From Aphidius gifuensis (lineage: Eukaryota > Arthropoda > Insecta > Hymenoptera > Braconidae), in assembly GCF_014905175.1 (NCBI RefSeq), contig NC_057791.1, positions 6,944,001 to 7,008,000 on the forward strand: 64,000 bases of DNA. The letters are read 5' to 3'. Below the pieces are notes generated by a model. It was not told the DNA's origin, made no database searches, and saw nothing but the letters and a program-made list of their open reading frames with translations. Positions 33,012-43,990 of the stretch are shown in pieces (position 1 is the stretch's first letter; each line of letters opens with the position of its first letter). The position numbers and the translations under genes are program-made.

Positions 33012-34693
33012 ATGGTTGATGAAAGTATATTAGCAATCAATTCACCAGTTCAGTTTGATGAAAGTATGCCGCATTATGAAATTCATGCACATCAACCTTA
33101 TGGATCATCAAGTTTTAATAATAGCGATGAAATAAGGATTACTATTCAAAATCAAGATTTATTTATTCTTCCATCAGAAAGTTTTTTACATATAAGTGGT
33201 AAAATAAGTAAAAAAAATACTCAAACAGCTCCAACAAAAGTTAAATTAGTTCACAATGCAATGTGTCATATGTTTGATAAAATTTGATATGAAATTAATG
33301 GTATAGAAGTTGATGAATCAAAAAATGTTGGTGTTGCGAGTATAATAAAAAATTATCTTTCAATTAATTCATCAACTAACTTGGAAAACGCTGGATGGAT
33401 AAGTATCGATAAAAATGTACAGTTGACAAATACTGATGGATATTTTGATGTATGTATACCATTGAAAATAGTTCTAGGATTCGCTGAAGATTACTCAAGT
33501 GAAAAAAATATATTTATTGGAAATATGAAATATGATTATTTTATATTTAGAAAAAATTTAGAAAAAATATGAATTAAATTTAAAATATATAAAGTTTTGG
33601 ACATACTAAAATTAAATTTAGAAAAAATTTAGAAAAAATTTAGAAAAGATTTAGAAAAATATAAACTAAATTTCAAATATATACAGTTTTGAGCATACGA
33701 AAATTAAATTTAAAAAAAATTTACAAAAAATAAAAAAAAAATTAAGAAAAAATTTAGAAAAAGTTTAATTTTAGTATGTCCAAACTTGAATATATTCTAA
33801 ATTTAATTTATATTTGTTCTAAATCTTTTCTAAATTTACTTTTAGTATGTCCAAAACTGTATATCCATTAAATTTAATTTATATTTCGATTAAATATAAA
33901 TTAAATATATTTTTTCCACTTGGGTATAAAAAAATTGTTGTAAATGCGAAACATGAAATTATTCTGATACGTTCACGTAATGATATCAATTCAATAATTC
34001 TAAACGATGATAAAGTCGTTGCCGAAGAACGAATTGACATCAATATTATGAAAATAGAGTGGCTTATACCATATGTCATGTTATCAAATAAACAAAAAAT
34101 TGAAATGATGAAATATATTTAAAAAGATCCATTAGTCTCTATAGGATTTCGATCATGAGAATTATATGAATATCCACTTTTACCAAGAACTAATAAACAA
34201 ATTTGGACCATAAAAACTGCATCTCAGTTAGAAAAACCTCGATATGTTATTCTTGTTTTTCAATCAAATTTGATAGAAATTATTAATAGAAAAAATCAAT
34301 GGAATAAAAATGCTAACATCTTTGATCATTGTAATATTAGTGATGTGAAATTACATTTGATTTCTCAAATTTATCCTTATGGAAATTTGAATCTCGATAT
34401 AAATAATAATCAGTTTGCATTATTATATGAAATGTATGCAAATTTTAGTGAATCCTACTTTGGAAATCTACAACAATTTTTAATTTCAAAAGAAATATTC
34501 AAATCAAAATTACCTTTTATCGTAATTGATTGTAGTAGACAAAATGAAATGTGAAAGCGGACCCGTTGATGTACATTTAGAATTTGGATCAAAAGAAAAC
34601 TTTCCAGCGGATAGTTCAGCATATTGTTTAATAATTCATGGACGTATATTGGAATGTAAACCAATTAGTGGTATTATTAGAAAATTAAATTAA
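33012..34693 (+). pseudogene. Polinton major capsid protein, broken and MITE-interrupted
   Basis: ATG at 33012 opens a long coding track that resembles the double-jelly-roll major capsid protein of Polintons (MPHYEIHAHQPYGSSSFNNS near the N-terminus; PLKIVLGFAEDY before the insertion; LEKPRYVILVFQSN after it). Breaks seen: TGA at 33286-33288, a 431-bp MITE at 33494-33924, a TAA near 34120, a TGA at about 34155 and a one-base slip near 34548. The track still reaches a final stop near 34691. The product would form the capsid shell, so the element once had virus-like potential, now lost. Confidence 0.75.
33494..33924. mobile_element. CCCAAGTGG MITE inside the capsid gene
   Basis: Starts CTCAAGTGAAAAAAATATAT and ends ATATTTTTTCCACTTGGG, flanked by TA at 33492-33493 and 33925-33926. 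Inner arms carry GAAAAAATTTAGAAAAAATTT and its complement. Coding similarity resumes immediately after the second TA, which fixes the element ends and the 2-bp duplication. Confidence 0.85.
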
Positions 34694-35605
34694 TTAATAA
34701 TTTAAAATGTAATAGAAAGAATAAATCCTTATATAAAAAGGACAGTTGTCATCGATCTTCCTAAGATTTGATTGGTTATTTGGTTCTCTTTGTCATTCTC
34801 ATGTCATTTGTCATTCTGTCTTTGTCGGTTGTTAATGAAATAAATAAACAAATTTTCTTTCTCAGTCACTCACATTTTTTTTTTTTTTCACGTCGTTAAG
34901 GTAATCAATAAATTTATTTGTTTATATATTTTCAAATCAAGATTTGACAGATCGCTTGAACAAAAAATAGTCTTTAAATTATAATAACTGTTTTTATTGA
35001 TAATAAATGAACTGATTTATATATAACTTCATTAATATGATGATGGAAAAATCAATAGGCTTATGTACAAGAAAATAAAAGTATGTATCTATATAATATC
35101 CACATACATTCTATTTAGAAACAAAAAAAAAAAAAAAAAAAGAAAATCATTTTATTCACAATTTTATTGACAATTGAAAATGTAATCATTCTATTTTGAC
35201 AAAAAAGTAGAATATATATACATATATACATGTCTCTTTAAGTAAAAAAACTGATTATTTCAGTATAACTATTGATAAATATATGACTGTTATAATTTAT
35301 TGATGGAACTGGTCATGTTGATATGATTAATGGCATAGGTGTTTATTTTTATAATTTCTTCTTTCACATCTTATAAATAATTTACGAAAATGAGTAATGT
35401 CACACTTTGTTTAGAAGTTGTGGTGAATTATGTAATGAAAAGAAATTGAAACAAATAAAATGAGGATTCGAAACTTTAAAGGTAATAATATGTTGGTGTT
35501 GTCTTGATATTAGTCATGATCTCACTAAAATTTCATTGGAAAATATTTATTAGTCTCACAAGATTTTCATGTATCTAAGCTAGGCAATTTTTTTGAAGAA
35601 GTTCT

Positions 35606-35758
35606 TTGATCAGGCTGGCCTTAATAAAGAGAAGTTAAGGTTTTCTTCATCAATTCTTGATCAGGCTGGCCTTATTAAGGATAAGTTAAGGTTTTCTCGA
35701 TCAATTCTTGATCAGGCTGGCCTTATTAAGGATGAGTTAAGGGTTCCTTGATCCAATC
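35606..35758 (+). repeat. Three tandem 51-bp units
   Basis: Units start TTGATCAGGCTGGCCTTA at 35606, 35657 and 35708, exactly 51 bp apart. Each contains GGATAAGTTAAGGTTTTC-like sequence and TCGATCAATTC. Decayed TTGATCAA pieces continue to about 35860. Confidence 0.9.
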
Positions 35759-37375
35759 TTGATCGAGTTATCCTTAATCAAGCATCTTGATCAAATATTG
35801 ATCAAATTTCGATCAGGCTTCCAGTGTTAAGGGAACATTGATCAATTCTCAATCAAGACTTGAAGTCAAATCGGGCTAGCCTGACCAGATTTCCACTCGG
35901 GATCATATTTATAAAAAAGAATTTTTTTTTTTTAAATACTTAAGAACATAATAATTCGCTCTGTGTGAATGAATGATTAATTAATCAAAAATATACATAC
36001 CCCTGAAAACGGAATAGTAAATTGGAAAATGGTTGAAGTAAGCACAAAAATGTTATAAAGAAATGGATTTTTTTTCGACAAAGGTTGCCGGAAATTTTAT
36101 TGTTTTATAAATTATATGTTATTCGTGAAAACATAATGTCGAAATTTTTTTGAAAATTAATAATCAACATAAATGAAAAATAATTGAAATAGAAGATTTT
36201 AGAATAGGCGCATGATTTTTCAGATCTTTAGTTTATGATTTGACAAATGGCTCAAGAAAAACGAAATATTAGCCGCTTTTTGAATTTATTTTACCTACAA
36301 GTCGTGGTAAATATAAAACTGCATAAAATAAAGAGTTATACTTAATCATTTCATGAAATTGTTTGGAGATTTTTATTGAGTGTGAGTTTGAAGTCTCAGA
36401 TTCATAGTTTCACAAAAATTCTATTTAGAAATATATGTTTTATGTACATGACTTGAAGCAGGAAACGTCGTATTTCGTGTACAAGTTATAGCAAATATAA
36501 AAAAGAGTCAAAATTGATTTTAAAATTTTTTAGGATAGAAGTACTGCACGGACAAAAATGAAAAGTAAAATTTATCATAAAAAAATTGTATAATTAATAT
36601 TTTACGGAGGAAAAGAAGAATCTAAGGACAAAATCAAATGAAAATTACCTATTAATAAAATGAAAAAATCGAGACGTGTTTTTATATTTTTTTAATATGA
36701 ATTTTACAATTTAAAAAAATAAAACACAAGCTTAACCATATTAATTTATAAAATTTACATTTTTTTTTCCTGTAGTTTTTTTCATGAGGTGTTTTTTGAA
36801 TATAGGAATCATGATTTCGGGAAAATTCTATTTAGAAATATTTTATTATGAACATGAGTAATTTTGAAATGAATGTTTAATTAATTAATTGGGAATTGCA
36901 TCACAGAAATAAAAGAATCGAAAATAAAGTGATCGAGACTTTGATGAATAAAGTATTATGGGTAAATTATGAGAAGGGTTTTTAAAAAGACATGAGAAAA
37001 CATAATTATAGTTTGCTCTTTTTGTAACTGAATGATTAAGTTATCAAAAATACTCAGCCATGAAAAACTGAATAGTGAAATAAAAATATTCGAACTAAAC
37101 ATCCACAAAAATGTCATAAAGAAATGAGTTTTGCTTCAACAGTGGCTGTACGAATTTGTTTAAACTCTATCTTTTTCAAAAATTGTCTTCTATTCGTGTG
37201 AACAGAGTGTTGTTTTTTTTTTTTAAATTATTACTAAATAACAATGAAAATAATTGAAACATAAATGTGAATTACTATTTTTACAAAATAGCTCAATGAA
37301 TAATGACATCAAGAGAAAGTATGATTGTGATAATATTTTTTAAAAAACTATCTTCTCAGTTTTATAAGAAAAACA

Positions 37376-37392
37376 GGCGCGCGAAGCGCGCC
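37376..37392. repeat. GC-rich perfect hairpin GGCGCGCGAAGCGCGCC
   Basis: A 7-bp G/C-only stem with a GAA loop, isolated in very AT-rich DNA. It is not followed by a T run typical of a bacterial terminator. Its role is unknown. Confidence 0.8.
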
Positions 37393-37443
37393 CAGTGATT
37401 TCGTAAAAGAAAATACACAATATAGAATTAAAAACATATTTTT

Positions 37444-38268
37444 TTATTCATAAAAATCGGGATGATCTATAATTTCTTGTTTGTCATCATAATCTTCCCA
37501 AGTGAAAAAAATATATTTATTGGAAATATGAAATATATTTATTTTATATTTAGAAAAAATTTAGAAAAAATATGAATTAAATTTAAAATATATACAGTTT
37601 TGGACATACTAAAATTAAATTTAGAAAAAATTTAGAAAAAATTTAGAAAAGATTTAGAAAAAATATAAACTAAATTCAAAATATATACAGTTTTGAACAT
37701 ACGAAAATTAAATTTAAAAAAAATTTACAAAAAATAAAAAAAAAATTACGAAAAAATTTAGAAAAAGTTTAATTTTAGTATGTTCGAACTCGAACATATT
37801 CTAAATTTAATTTATATTTGTTTTAAATCTTTTCTAAATTTTTTCTAAATTTACTTTTAGTATGTCCAAAACTGTTTATCCATTAAATTTAATTTATATT
37901 TCTATTGAATATAAATTAAATATATTTTTCCCACTTGGGTTCAACAACTCTTTTATTATTTCTTTTTTTGAAATTTTCATCAAATTTAACACATTTATTA
38001 TCATCTCCTGAAACAGACATTCTCAGAATTCCTTTCTCGACCGCTTCCGAAAATTCTTCATAGTCTTTCTTCTCAGTTTTAAAATGTTCAACAAATATCG
38101 ATGGAAGAAAACTTGAACAACTTTATTCAATACAACTGTCACTCCTAATCCATATTTCGTATCCACTTGACGCACTTTCGTCAGTTTGTAAACTTTTCCA
38201 TTTTGTAATTTCTTAATTGATAAATATTTTTTTGCTTCTTCCAATTTTTTCAAATTTTCCAAACCCAT
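37444..38268 (-). pseudogene. Unrecognised Polinton-resident protein, MITE-interrupted
   Basis: Minus strand from ATG 38268-38266. The N-part LKKLEEAKKYLSIKKLQNGK, then VRQVDTKYGLGVTVVLN, suggests a small beta-rich (OB-like) fold with the 'TKYG' turn. After a one-base slip near 38098 the frame continues through YEEFSEAVEKGILRMSVSGD and a basic patch (FKKRNNKRVV). A MITE (37497-37939) interrupts here. Precisely after it the frame resumes into an acidic tail DYDDKQEIIDHPDFYE and TAA (37444-37446). Coding length without the MITE is about 127 codons. I do not recognise it firmly. A single-strand DNA-binding role is a guess from the TKYG-type fold and the Polinton context. Confidence 0.6.
37497..37939. 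mobile_element. CCCAAGTGG MITE inside the minus-strand gene
   Basis: CCCAAGTGAAAAAAATATAT to ATATATTTTTCCCACTTGGG with TT duplicated at 37495-37496 and 37940-37941. It is nearly identical in its interior to the copy at 33494-33924. Removing it plus one TT restores the host reading frame. Confidence 0.85.
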
Positions 38269-39067
38269 TTCAAGAAATATTAAAGGAAGCAAACTATTAA
38301 TGAAAGCAAATAAAAATAATATTTGAATTCAAATTTTCAATACTTACATTTTATTCTAACCTCGAATCAAGTGTTGCAAACGTTCAAGTTTTGACTATGT
38401 CAGAAAAGCCTTTTACACCTCTATATATACTGAAAATGATTCTGCCACCACATCTAAAAACTTCCTTTTCCTAAAAATTTAGCCCCCTCTTTTTCTATAA
38501 AGCATTGCTATTCGTCAAAACTTTTAGAGAAGGAAAAATTAAACAGGTTTTCATTTCGAGGAATCAACGATGGAAGGGATGACAACTATATAATATTCGG
38601 AGAAAAGAGATTAAGAGATTAGCATATGTCTTTAGGATTTAAAAAAATCTTTCATAAAATTTATGAAAAAGAGATTAATAGATTATAATATTAACATCTG
38701 TCTTTCAGTTTTCAAAGAAAAATTCCGATTATCTCGTTAACTATTGAAAATGTTTAACACTCTTCATCAGGTTGCAACATGTCCAAACCTGTTTTCCATA
38801 CAACTTGCAAATATTTTATTTCAATAAATTTAGAATATATTATTGTATACTTTGATTAAATTCAAACATGTTCAAGTTTTATATTTTACTTTTTAATTTA
38901 AAATAATAAAATAAGTCATTAGATATTTAGAATTAAAATGTTTTTTCATTCTTATTATTATTTTTACATTTATCACAATCTTTTACATATGTATAAAAAA
39001 AAATTCCAGTTATATCTTCAAATTCTCCCATTGGATGTTCCTGACACGTTTTCCAACCTGCAACTAT

Positions 39068-39580
39068 TTAATTTTTCTTTTGCTTTTCAGATAATTTATC
39101 CCAAACTCCATCAATTTCTGATGATGCAAATTTTATTAATGCCATTACAGGTAATTCAGCAATGTCTTTTGCTGTTAAGTTCCATAAATTATCAACAGCA
39201 CAAAATAATATTACAGATTTACTAACATTTGGACGGAGAGAAAAATCTTTCATAAACCAATTTTTATGGTGCTGTACGTTTTCATATGTACATATATAGT
39301 TTTTACACTTTGGATGTCCTATCGAATGTTTAATAACTGCTTGTGATTGAAGTATAAATAAATCTAGACGACTCAAATCATCTAAATTAATTATTGTTAC
39401 AGCTTTATCTTGAAGTACTGCTAGTAACCAATGTTTTCTATCTATTCTTTTAACAAAAATATATTCAATTTTTTTACTCAATTTTTCAATTAAAATGTTG
39501 TTTGCATCATCAAAAATTTCATCACCACTATCCCATGGTATCCCATGATAATTTTCTTCAGATTGTGTAATTGAACGTTG
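39068..39580 (-). CDS. Unrecognised protein near right Polinton end
   Basis: Minus-strand frame open from about 39580 to 39068, about 170 codons; the first listed start is at 39481 but coding-like sequence (ENYHGIPWDSGDEIFDDANN) precedes it. Contains KRIDRKHWLLAVLQDKAV, a Cys/His cluster (HPKCKNYICTYENVQHHKNW) and a helical C-end (ELPVMALIKFASSEIDGVWD). No stop interrupts it, unusual among its neighbours. I do not recognise the family. It is either a Polinton accessory gene or part of another insertion. Confidence 0.45.
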   Translation of the reverse strand, partial: QRSITQSEENYHGIPWDSGDEIFDDANNILIEKLSKKIEYIFVKRIDRKHWLLAVLQDKAVTIINLDDLSRLDLFILQSQAVIKHSIGHPKCKNYICTYENVQHHKNWFMKDFSLRPNVSKSVILFCAVDNLWNLTAKDIAELPVMALIKFASSEIDGVWDKLSEKQKKN

Positions 39581-39648
39581 GTAATCTTTCAGTAATTAAT
39601 TTTTTTAACATGGTGCTTTGAAAACTATTACACTCACTACTCCGGTTG

Positions 39649-39840
39649 CCGAAGTGGAAAAAATATATTTAATTTATATTTAATGGAAATATAAATTAAA
39701 TTTAATGGATATACAATTTTTGACATACTAAAAGTAAATTTAGAAAAAATTTAGAAAAGATTGAGAACAAATATAAATTAAATTTAGAATATGTTCAAGT
39801 TTGGACATACTAAAATTAAACTTTTTCTAAATTTTGAATA
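39649..39840. mobile_element. Half copy of the CCCAAGTGG MITE in right TIR
   Basis: CCGAAGTGGAAAAAATATAT followed by the standard left arm through AAATTTAGAAAAAGTTTAATTTTAGTA-type sequence in complement. The right terminus is missing. It lies at the inner edge of the right Polinton TIR. Confidence 0.6.
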
Positions 39841-39859
39841 AATAATTCATATGAAGATT

Positions 39860-40232
39860 GTTTTCTTAACTACACACACTTACCTACAAACTTTGCTACC
39901 AACCTTAGCTACATACCCTCAGCTACACATCTTTTCCTTAGCTACATCCTTAGCTACACATCTTTAGCTACACTTCCTTAGCTACATCCTTAGCTACATC
40001 TTTTCCTTAGCTTTGTATACATCCTTAGCTACACCCACCCGCTATGATGTATATAATAGACCCCCCGCCGACCCGCTGTGAAACAATAGACCCCATGGAG
40101 CCCCCTTATGGAGAACAATGGACCCCCATGGAGCTCCCCATGGAGAACAATAGACCCCCGTGGAGCCCCTTGTCGCGAAAAACAATGGAGCACAGCAGGG
40201 GGATGATCCAGAACTCTTCTTGCTTAACTACT
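39860..40232 (-). repeat. Polinton right terminal inverted repeat
   Basis: Reverse complement of the left TIR: it begins (read inward) AGTAGTTAAGCAAGAAGAG, then TTCTGGATCATCCCCCTGCT, CTCCACGGGGGTCTATTG, CAGCGGGTCGGCGG and an array of TGTAGCTAAGGA units. The CTCCATGGGG...TCTATTGTTCTC block (about 35 bp) is present about three times here against once at the left end, so the arms have diverged by tandem expansion. Confidence 0.8.
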
Positions 40233-41074
40233 CTAACAGCTTACTTTATGATTTCGTCAAGCAATATAAAGATTTATATGGTCGAGAAAACATGACGATA
40301 AACTTGCACCAGCTTCTTCATTTGCGTGAAGTTGTTCAAGATTTCGGTCCTTTATTCTGTACAAGTTGTTTTCCTTATAAAGATGCAAATGTCGTATTGA
40401 AGAGATTAGTGACAGGAACAAAATTTCCTCAGTTGCAAATTTGATGAGGACTAAACGTATATCGAAACCTTCCCGAACTAAAAAAAAAACTGGATCCAAA
40501 TAGTCCTGCTTCAACTTTTTGTAATAAAATTACAAATAAAATGAACAAATATAAATCTTAACATATATCTAATAAACTTACAGTGATCGGAACGATGAAT
40601 CAAATAGACCAATTGCCACATAATGTAAATCAAGCATTGCAATTAATGAACATAAACTATGAAAATATTAAAATATTTTATCGGTTTTCGATATCTCATA
40701 ACACTGTATAAATCCAAACTATACAACCGGGTTAAAAAATACAACTCAATGTTCATAAAATACAATATAAATGACAAAATAGAACTTGGAATGATATATT
40801 GCTTTACAAAAATGTCTAATTGTAACTGTTCAAAATTTTGTCAAGATAATTGTGGTTCATAGTATTTTGCTGTAATTAAAAACTGTCGGATAATCACACC
40901 TTTTTTTGCACAAGAAAACTTTCAGATGACTTATGTTCATCAATGTCAAGCTATAACTAACACAATTCTATAGTGAACGTGAATAATATAAGTTTTTTGT
41001 GTTTCTTTGACAAAATACAACCTGAAAACATTGACTACATCATTGAGCCTGTTAATCATTGGGAAATAGAGTAA
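40233..41074 (+). pseudogene. TNP2-type transposase, 3' part (copy B)
   Basis: Begins with the duplicated CTAACA and continues LLYDFVKQYKDLYGRENMTI, INLHQLLHLREVVQDFGPL and FCTSCFPYKDANVVLKRLV (to 40410), the DUF4218-like part. Broken but recognisable C-terminal sequence follows (QIDQLPHNVNQALQLMNINY at 40601-40660, a Cys-rich patch near 40815-40855, and DYIIEPVNHWEIE ending at TAA near 41072). Its first codons complete the frame interrupted at 4995. It aligns with residues after 'SIVRN' of copy C. Confidence 0.75.
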
Positions 41075-42122
41075 TCAAGTGAATTAGTTTCCAATAAGAA
41101 TATACTGAACACATGTGAATATAATAAAATAATAAAGTATTTTAACTGGTAACAGATCAAAGGTTTTCATATGAGCTTTACCAACATGACATATTTATAT
41201 TTTCTCTTTGATTCATCCGGATGTACAAGTTAATTTTAAAATATATCGTTGTTTTAACTAATATTTTCACATGACAAACATAACATTTTTTCAAATAAGT
41301 CAGATTTATCACCATTTTTTCATAAAACAAACGTACAACCAGTTTCATAACAATATAAAATGTTGTAATTTTCAAAAATAAAACATTTAAATTTTTTTCG
41401 AATTCTGATTTTTTTAAAGTATTTTTTGGAGGATAGTTTTCGAATGATCGATATTTTTCCAAAACATGTATACGATTTACTTAGCCGTTACATGTTTAAC
41501 TATAGCTATAAATATAGCTAAACAATCAATATTTATTTGAGATGTTAAATTGTTATTAGAACATTTTTTTTTCCTTGACGAGTTTTATCGATCGCCATTA
41601 TTGAATTTTAGAATTAATCGTTATTTTAATAGCTGTACGATATATAACCGATAACCGATAAATGTTTTTTTATAATTCAACTTGATTTTTAACTACTTTG
41701 CGCATGGGCGGGAAACTTTTTTCGTATTTTTCCCGTAATCGTGAGGGAATTTCCGATAAGAAACAAAAAAAAAACTGTTGTTTGGGATATGATCTTGCCT
41801 GATTTTAGTAATTTTCACATGGAAAAAAAAATTTTTTATAATGAACCCATCGTTATCCCATGATAAATTTGGAAATTACGCTAATCTTGTGCTGTACTAT
41901 TTACAGTAAGAAATCAGAATTTCAAAAAATGGCGAAATCGTAGTTTACTCTTGTGATAGAGGTGTTTTCTGATTTGAGCTCTGAGGTCGATGATGATAAA
42001 AATAAGAAAAAAATCAGGGCTACATCTGAGTCGATAACGAACCCAAAAAAAACATTTGTTTTTAAATCTGAGAGGGTGAGGGAAAAAACCTTGTGAGTTG
42101 ACATGGAATGCCCCATATATAT
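41075..42122. other. AT-rich gap, no gene seen
   Basis: No convincing coding. A small palindrome GTTTAACTATAGCTATAAAT / ATAGCTAAAC lies at 41490-41522. Open frames on the minus strand (41178-41462, 41914-42174) show no recognisable motifs. Confidence 0.4.
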
Positions 42123-43256
42123 TGTAACCGATTTTCTGACCTGCGCGGCGAGAACTATCGGCCAAGGTTAACAACGAGGATTTCTCACCATCCTACTCAA
42201 AATCACCGGGGGGAGCCATGTTGGTTATCTCGGAAGCCAACAACCATGGGAGTCACGAGAACTAATTCGTGAGCCTAACTCAGTCTTAGAAATGGTAGAG
42301 GGGCGCGGTCCACCTGATTGGATTATGAAATACGTATTCACACCTGAGGAAACCATCGTGAACCAAGTATAGTGTGTTACGTACGCCTATATTACATTGC
42401 GACTCTACTATAGTAAAATACCTACGTCACAATTGTAAGTGTGGGAGCAAATAGTCTACACGTGAGATATGTATTTTGTATAGGGAACCATACAGCGATC
42501 CATCCGTGACTAGGTCTTACACATACGTTGCCATTGCAATAATAATATATCTTAATATTATTATTATTATATATACACATATATTATTATCACATACACA
42601 TTATGTAGCGAGAATATAACAATTATTATTATTATAATAAGAGAACCATATAGCGTGATCATTAGTATTAGTCCGTCATTGGAAATTCAGGCAGAGTTTC
42701 ACCAGGACTTAACGTCTGATACCTAGAGAGCCTTTACGAGAGATCCAAACGATGTCGAGAGAACCACTAGTGAACCAAGAGAGCCAGTCAAGAGAAGGTT
42801 CGAGAGACAGACAAGTTGTGTCGTCTAACGACGACGTTCAGTGCTCAGCTGCTGTGAGATTTAACCCCACTCAGGTAACACTCTCCTACCTATCGCCCCG
42901 GACATGCGCAGCACGCTTTTCTAGCCCGCAGTTCGATAGGTTTACGATCAGGCTTCGTACGCAGCCTTCGGTGAGTTCGTCTTTTCGACAGAGGAGTGGA
43001 AGCCATCGCCAAGAGGTTTACGTACCAAGTCACGTTATAAACATCGAATAGGCGCCCCACTCGACGTCATGTATAACTGACTTGGCCCTCCACAGAGCCT
43101 CTAGCACAATGTTCCTTTAATTATTAATAACTAACTCCTATTAGTTATTAACAATGCAGGCGATAACAAATAAATAATAAGAACTCATTACTCTATAACA
43201 AGCTCTTTTAATAATTATTTATTTCGAGAACCCACGAAATAATAAATTTTGTTACA
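42123..43256 (+). mobile_element. Solo LTR, 1134 bp, ATAT duplication
   Basis: Starts TGTAACCGATTTTCTGACC and ends AATTTTGTTACA, so it has TGTAAC/GTTACA ends. ATAT is directly repeated at 42119-42122 and 43257-43260. It is less AT-rich than the surroundings. It carries a CpG-containing 99-codon frame (42752-43051) that is probably chance. Its interior differs from the LTR at 14091-15022, so it is another family. Orientation is assumed from the terminal AATAAA-like sequence near 43240. Confidence 0.7.
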
Positions 43257-43594
43257 ATATATATTTGTAGATCAAACATATTCAAAACAATATATTCATT
43301 TTATTTTTTGTTGTGGAATAAATATTACGAAATTAAACAAGTTATATGAACTTATTTTTTATCAGTATAATTATGGTAAGCTGATGTATAAGTTGTTAAA
43401 GTAATTTAAAAAAATATAATTATAAAAAAATATAAAATTTAAATTTATTTATTTTTGTTACCGAATACTTAATGATACGTCCATTCGTTCGCAACAATAA
43501 ATTCTATGAATAATAATTATCAGATTTTAGTATCAGAATTTTTTTTTTCAATTTTATAGTTTTTTTTTTTTTTCTCAAAAACTATTCTAAATAG

Positions 43595-43990
43595 AAAAAA
43601 AACCTGTAATGCGGGCGATAGAGTTTTTTGAGGCACGTAATATGAGCCTAATACGAAAAATTTACTATGATTTTGCGTCCAGTTATTAATTGCGCCGTTT
43701 TATTAACTTTAATTTCCACAAAAAAACGTATGTAATATTTGGAGTGACATGAATAATAGTTTGAAAATAATGAAATATCAAACAGAGAAGTTTTACGAGC
43801 AAAAAACCTTTGGTGTAAAATACTTTCTGATGGATAGTTTAGACACACCAATTTTTTAAGTAAGAGAACAAATTTTTTTTAAAATTTATATTTTTGTTTT
43901 TGCATAAAAAACTATTATCAATAGAACAAAAAACGCGGGCGATAGAGTTTTTTGATGCGCTTCTTATAAACCTAGTACAAAGTCTCTTAA
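43595..43990. repeat. Dispersed 'GCGGGCGATAGAG' repeat, copy 2
   Basis: Contains AATGCGGGCGATAGAGTTTT, GGCACGTAATATGAGCCTAA and a second CGCGGGCGATAGAGTTTTTT at about 43934-43953. It matches the 29719-29925 block and, in reverse complement, 48200-49200. Confidence 0.65.

Larger units (their letters stand above)
34694..37443. other. Non-coding Polinton interior with tandem repeats
   Basis: No gene seen. It contains a poly-A stretch at 35123-35142, the 51-bp tandem repeat at 35606-35758, and diverged duplications (about 35955-36180 resembles about 37010-37240; the 36415-36470 and 36815-36870 blocks share AAAATTCTATTTAGAAATAT). A small GC hairpin is at 37376-37392. Confidence 0.5.
4996..40232. 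mobile_element. Polinton/Maverick element with nested insertions
   Basis: Ends are inverted repeats. The left end starts AGTAGTTAAACAAGGAGAG and the right end is the reverse complement of AGTAGTTAAGCAAGAAGAG. The perfect 6-bp duplication CTAACA flanks both ends (4990-4995, 40233-40238). A 5'-AG terminus and 6-bp duplications are established Polinton hallmarks. Removing the element plus one CTAACA restores the frame of the interrupted transposase. Inside are the diagnostic genes: polB and integrase fragments, protease, penton-like and major capsid proteins. The 35.2-kb span is about double the usual 15-20 kb. Nested non-LTR, LTR, TNP2 and MITE insertions account for roughly 17 kb. All core genes are damaged, so it is a relic. 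The two BEN genes and the 37444-38268 gene lie inside the same boundaries. Confidence 0.85.

Noticed and set aside
39068..39481. Resemblance of KHWLLAVL to ULP1-type proteases
   Set aside because: No catalytic Cys block follows, and only one short phrase matches.
42752..43051. 99-codon open frame with Ser/Arg-rich product
   Set aside because: It lies wholly within a solo LTR defined by ends and ATAT duplication and shows no domain; probably chance.
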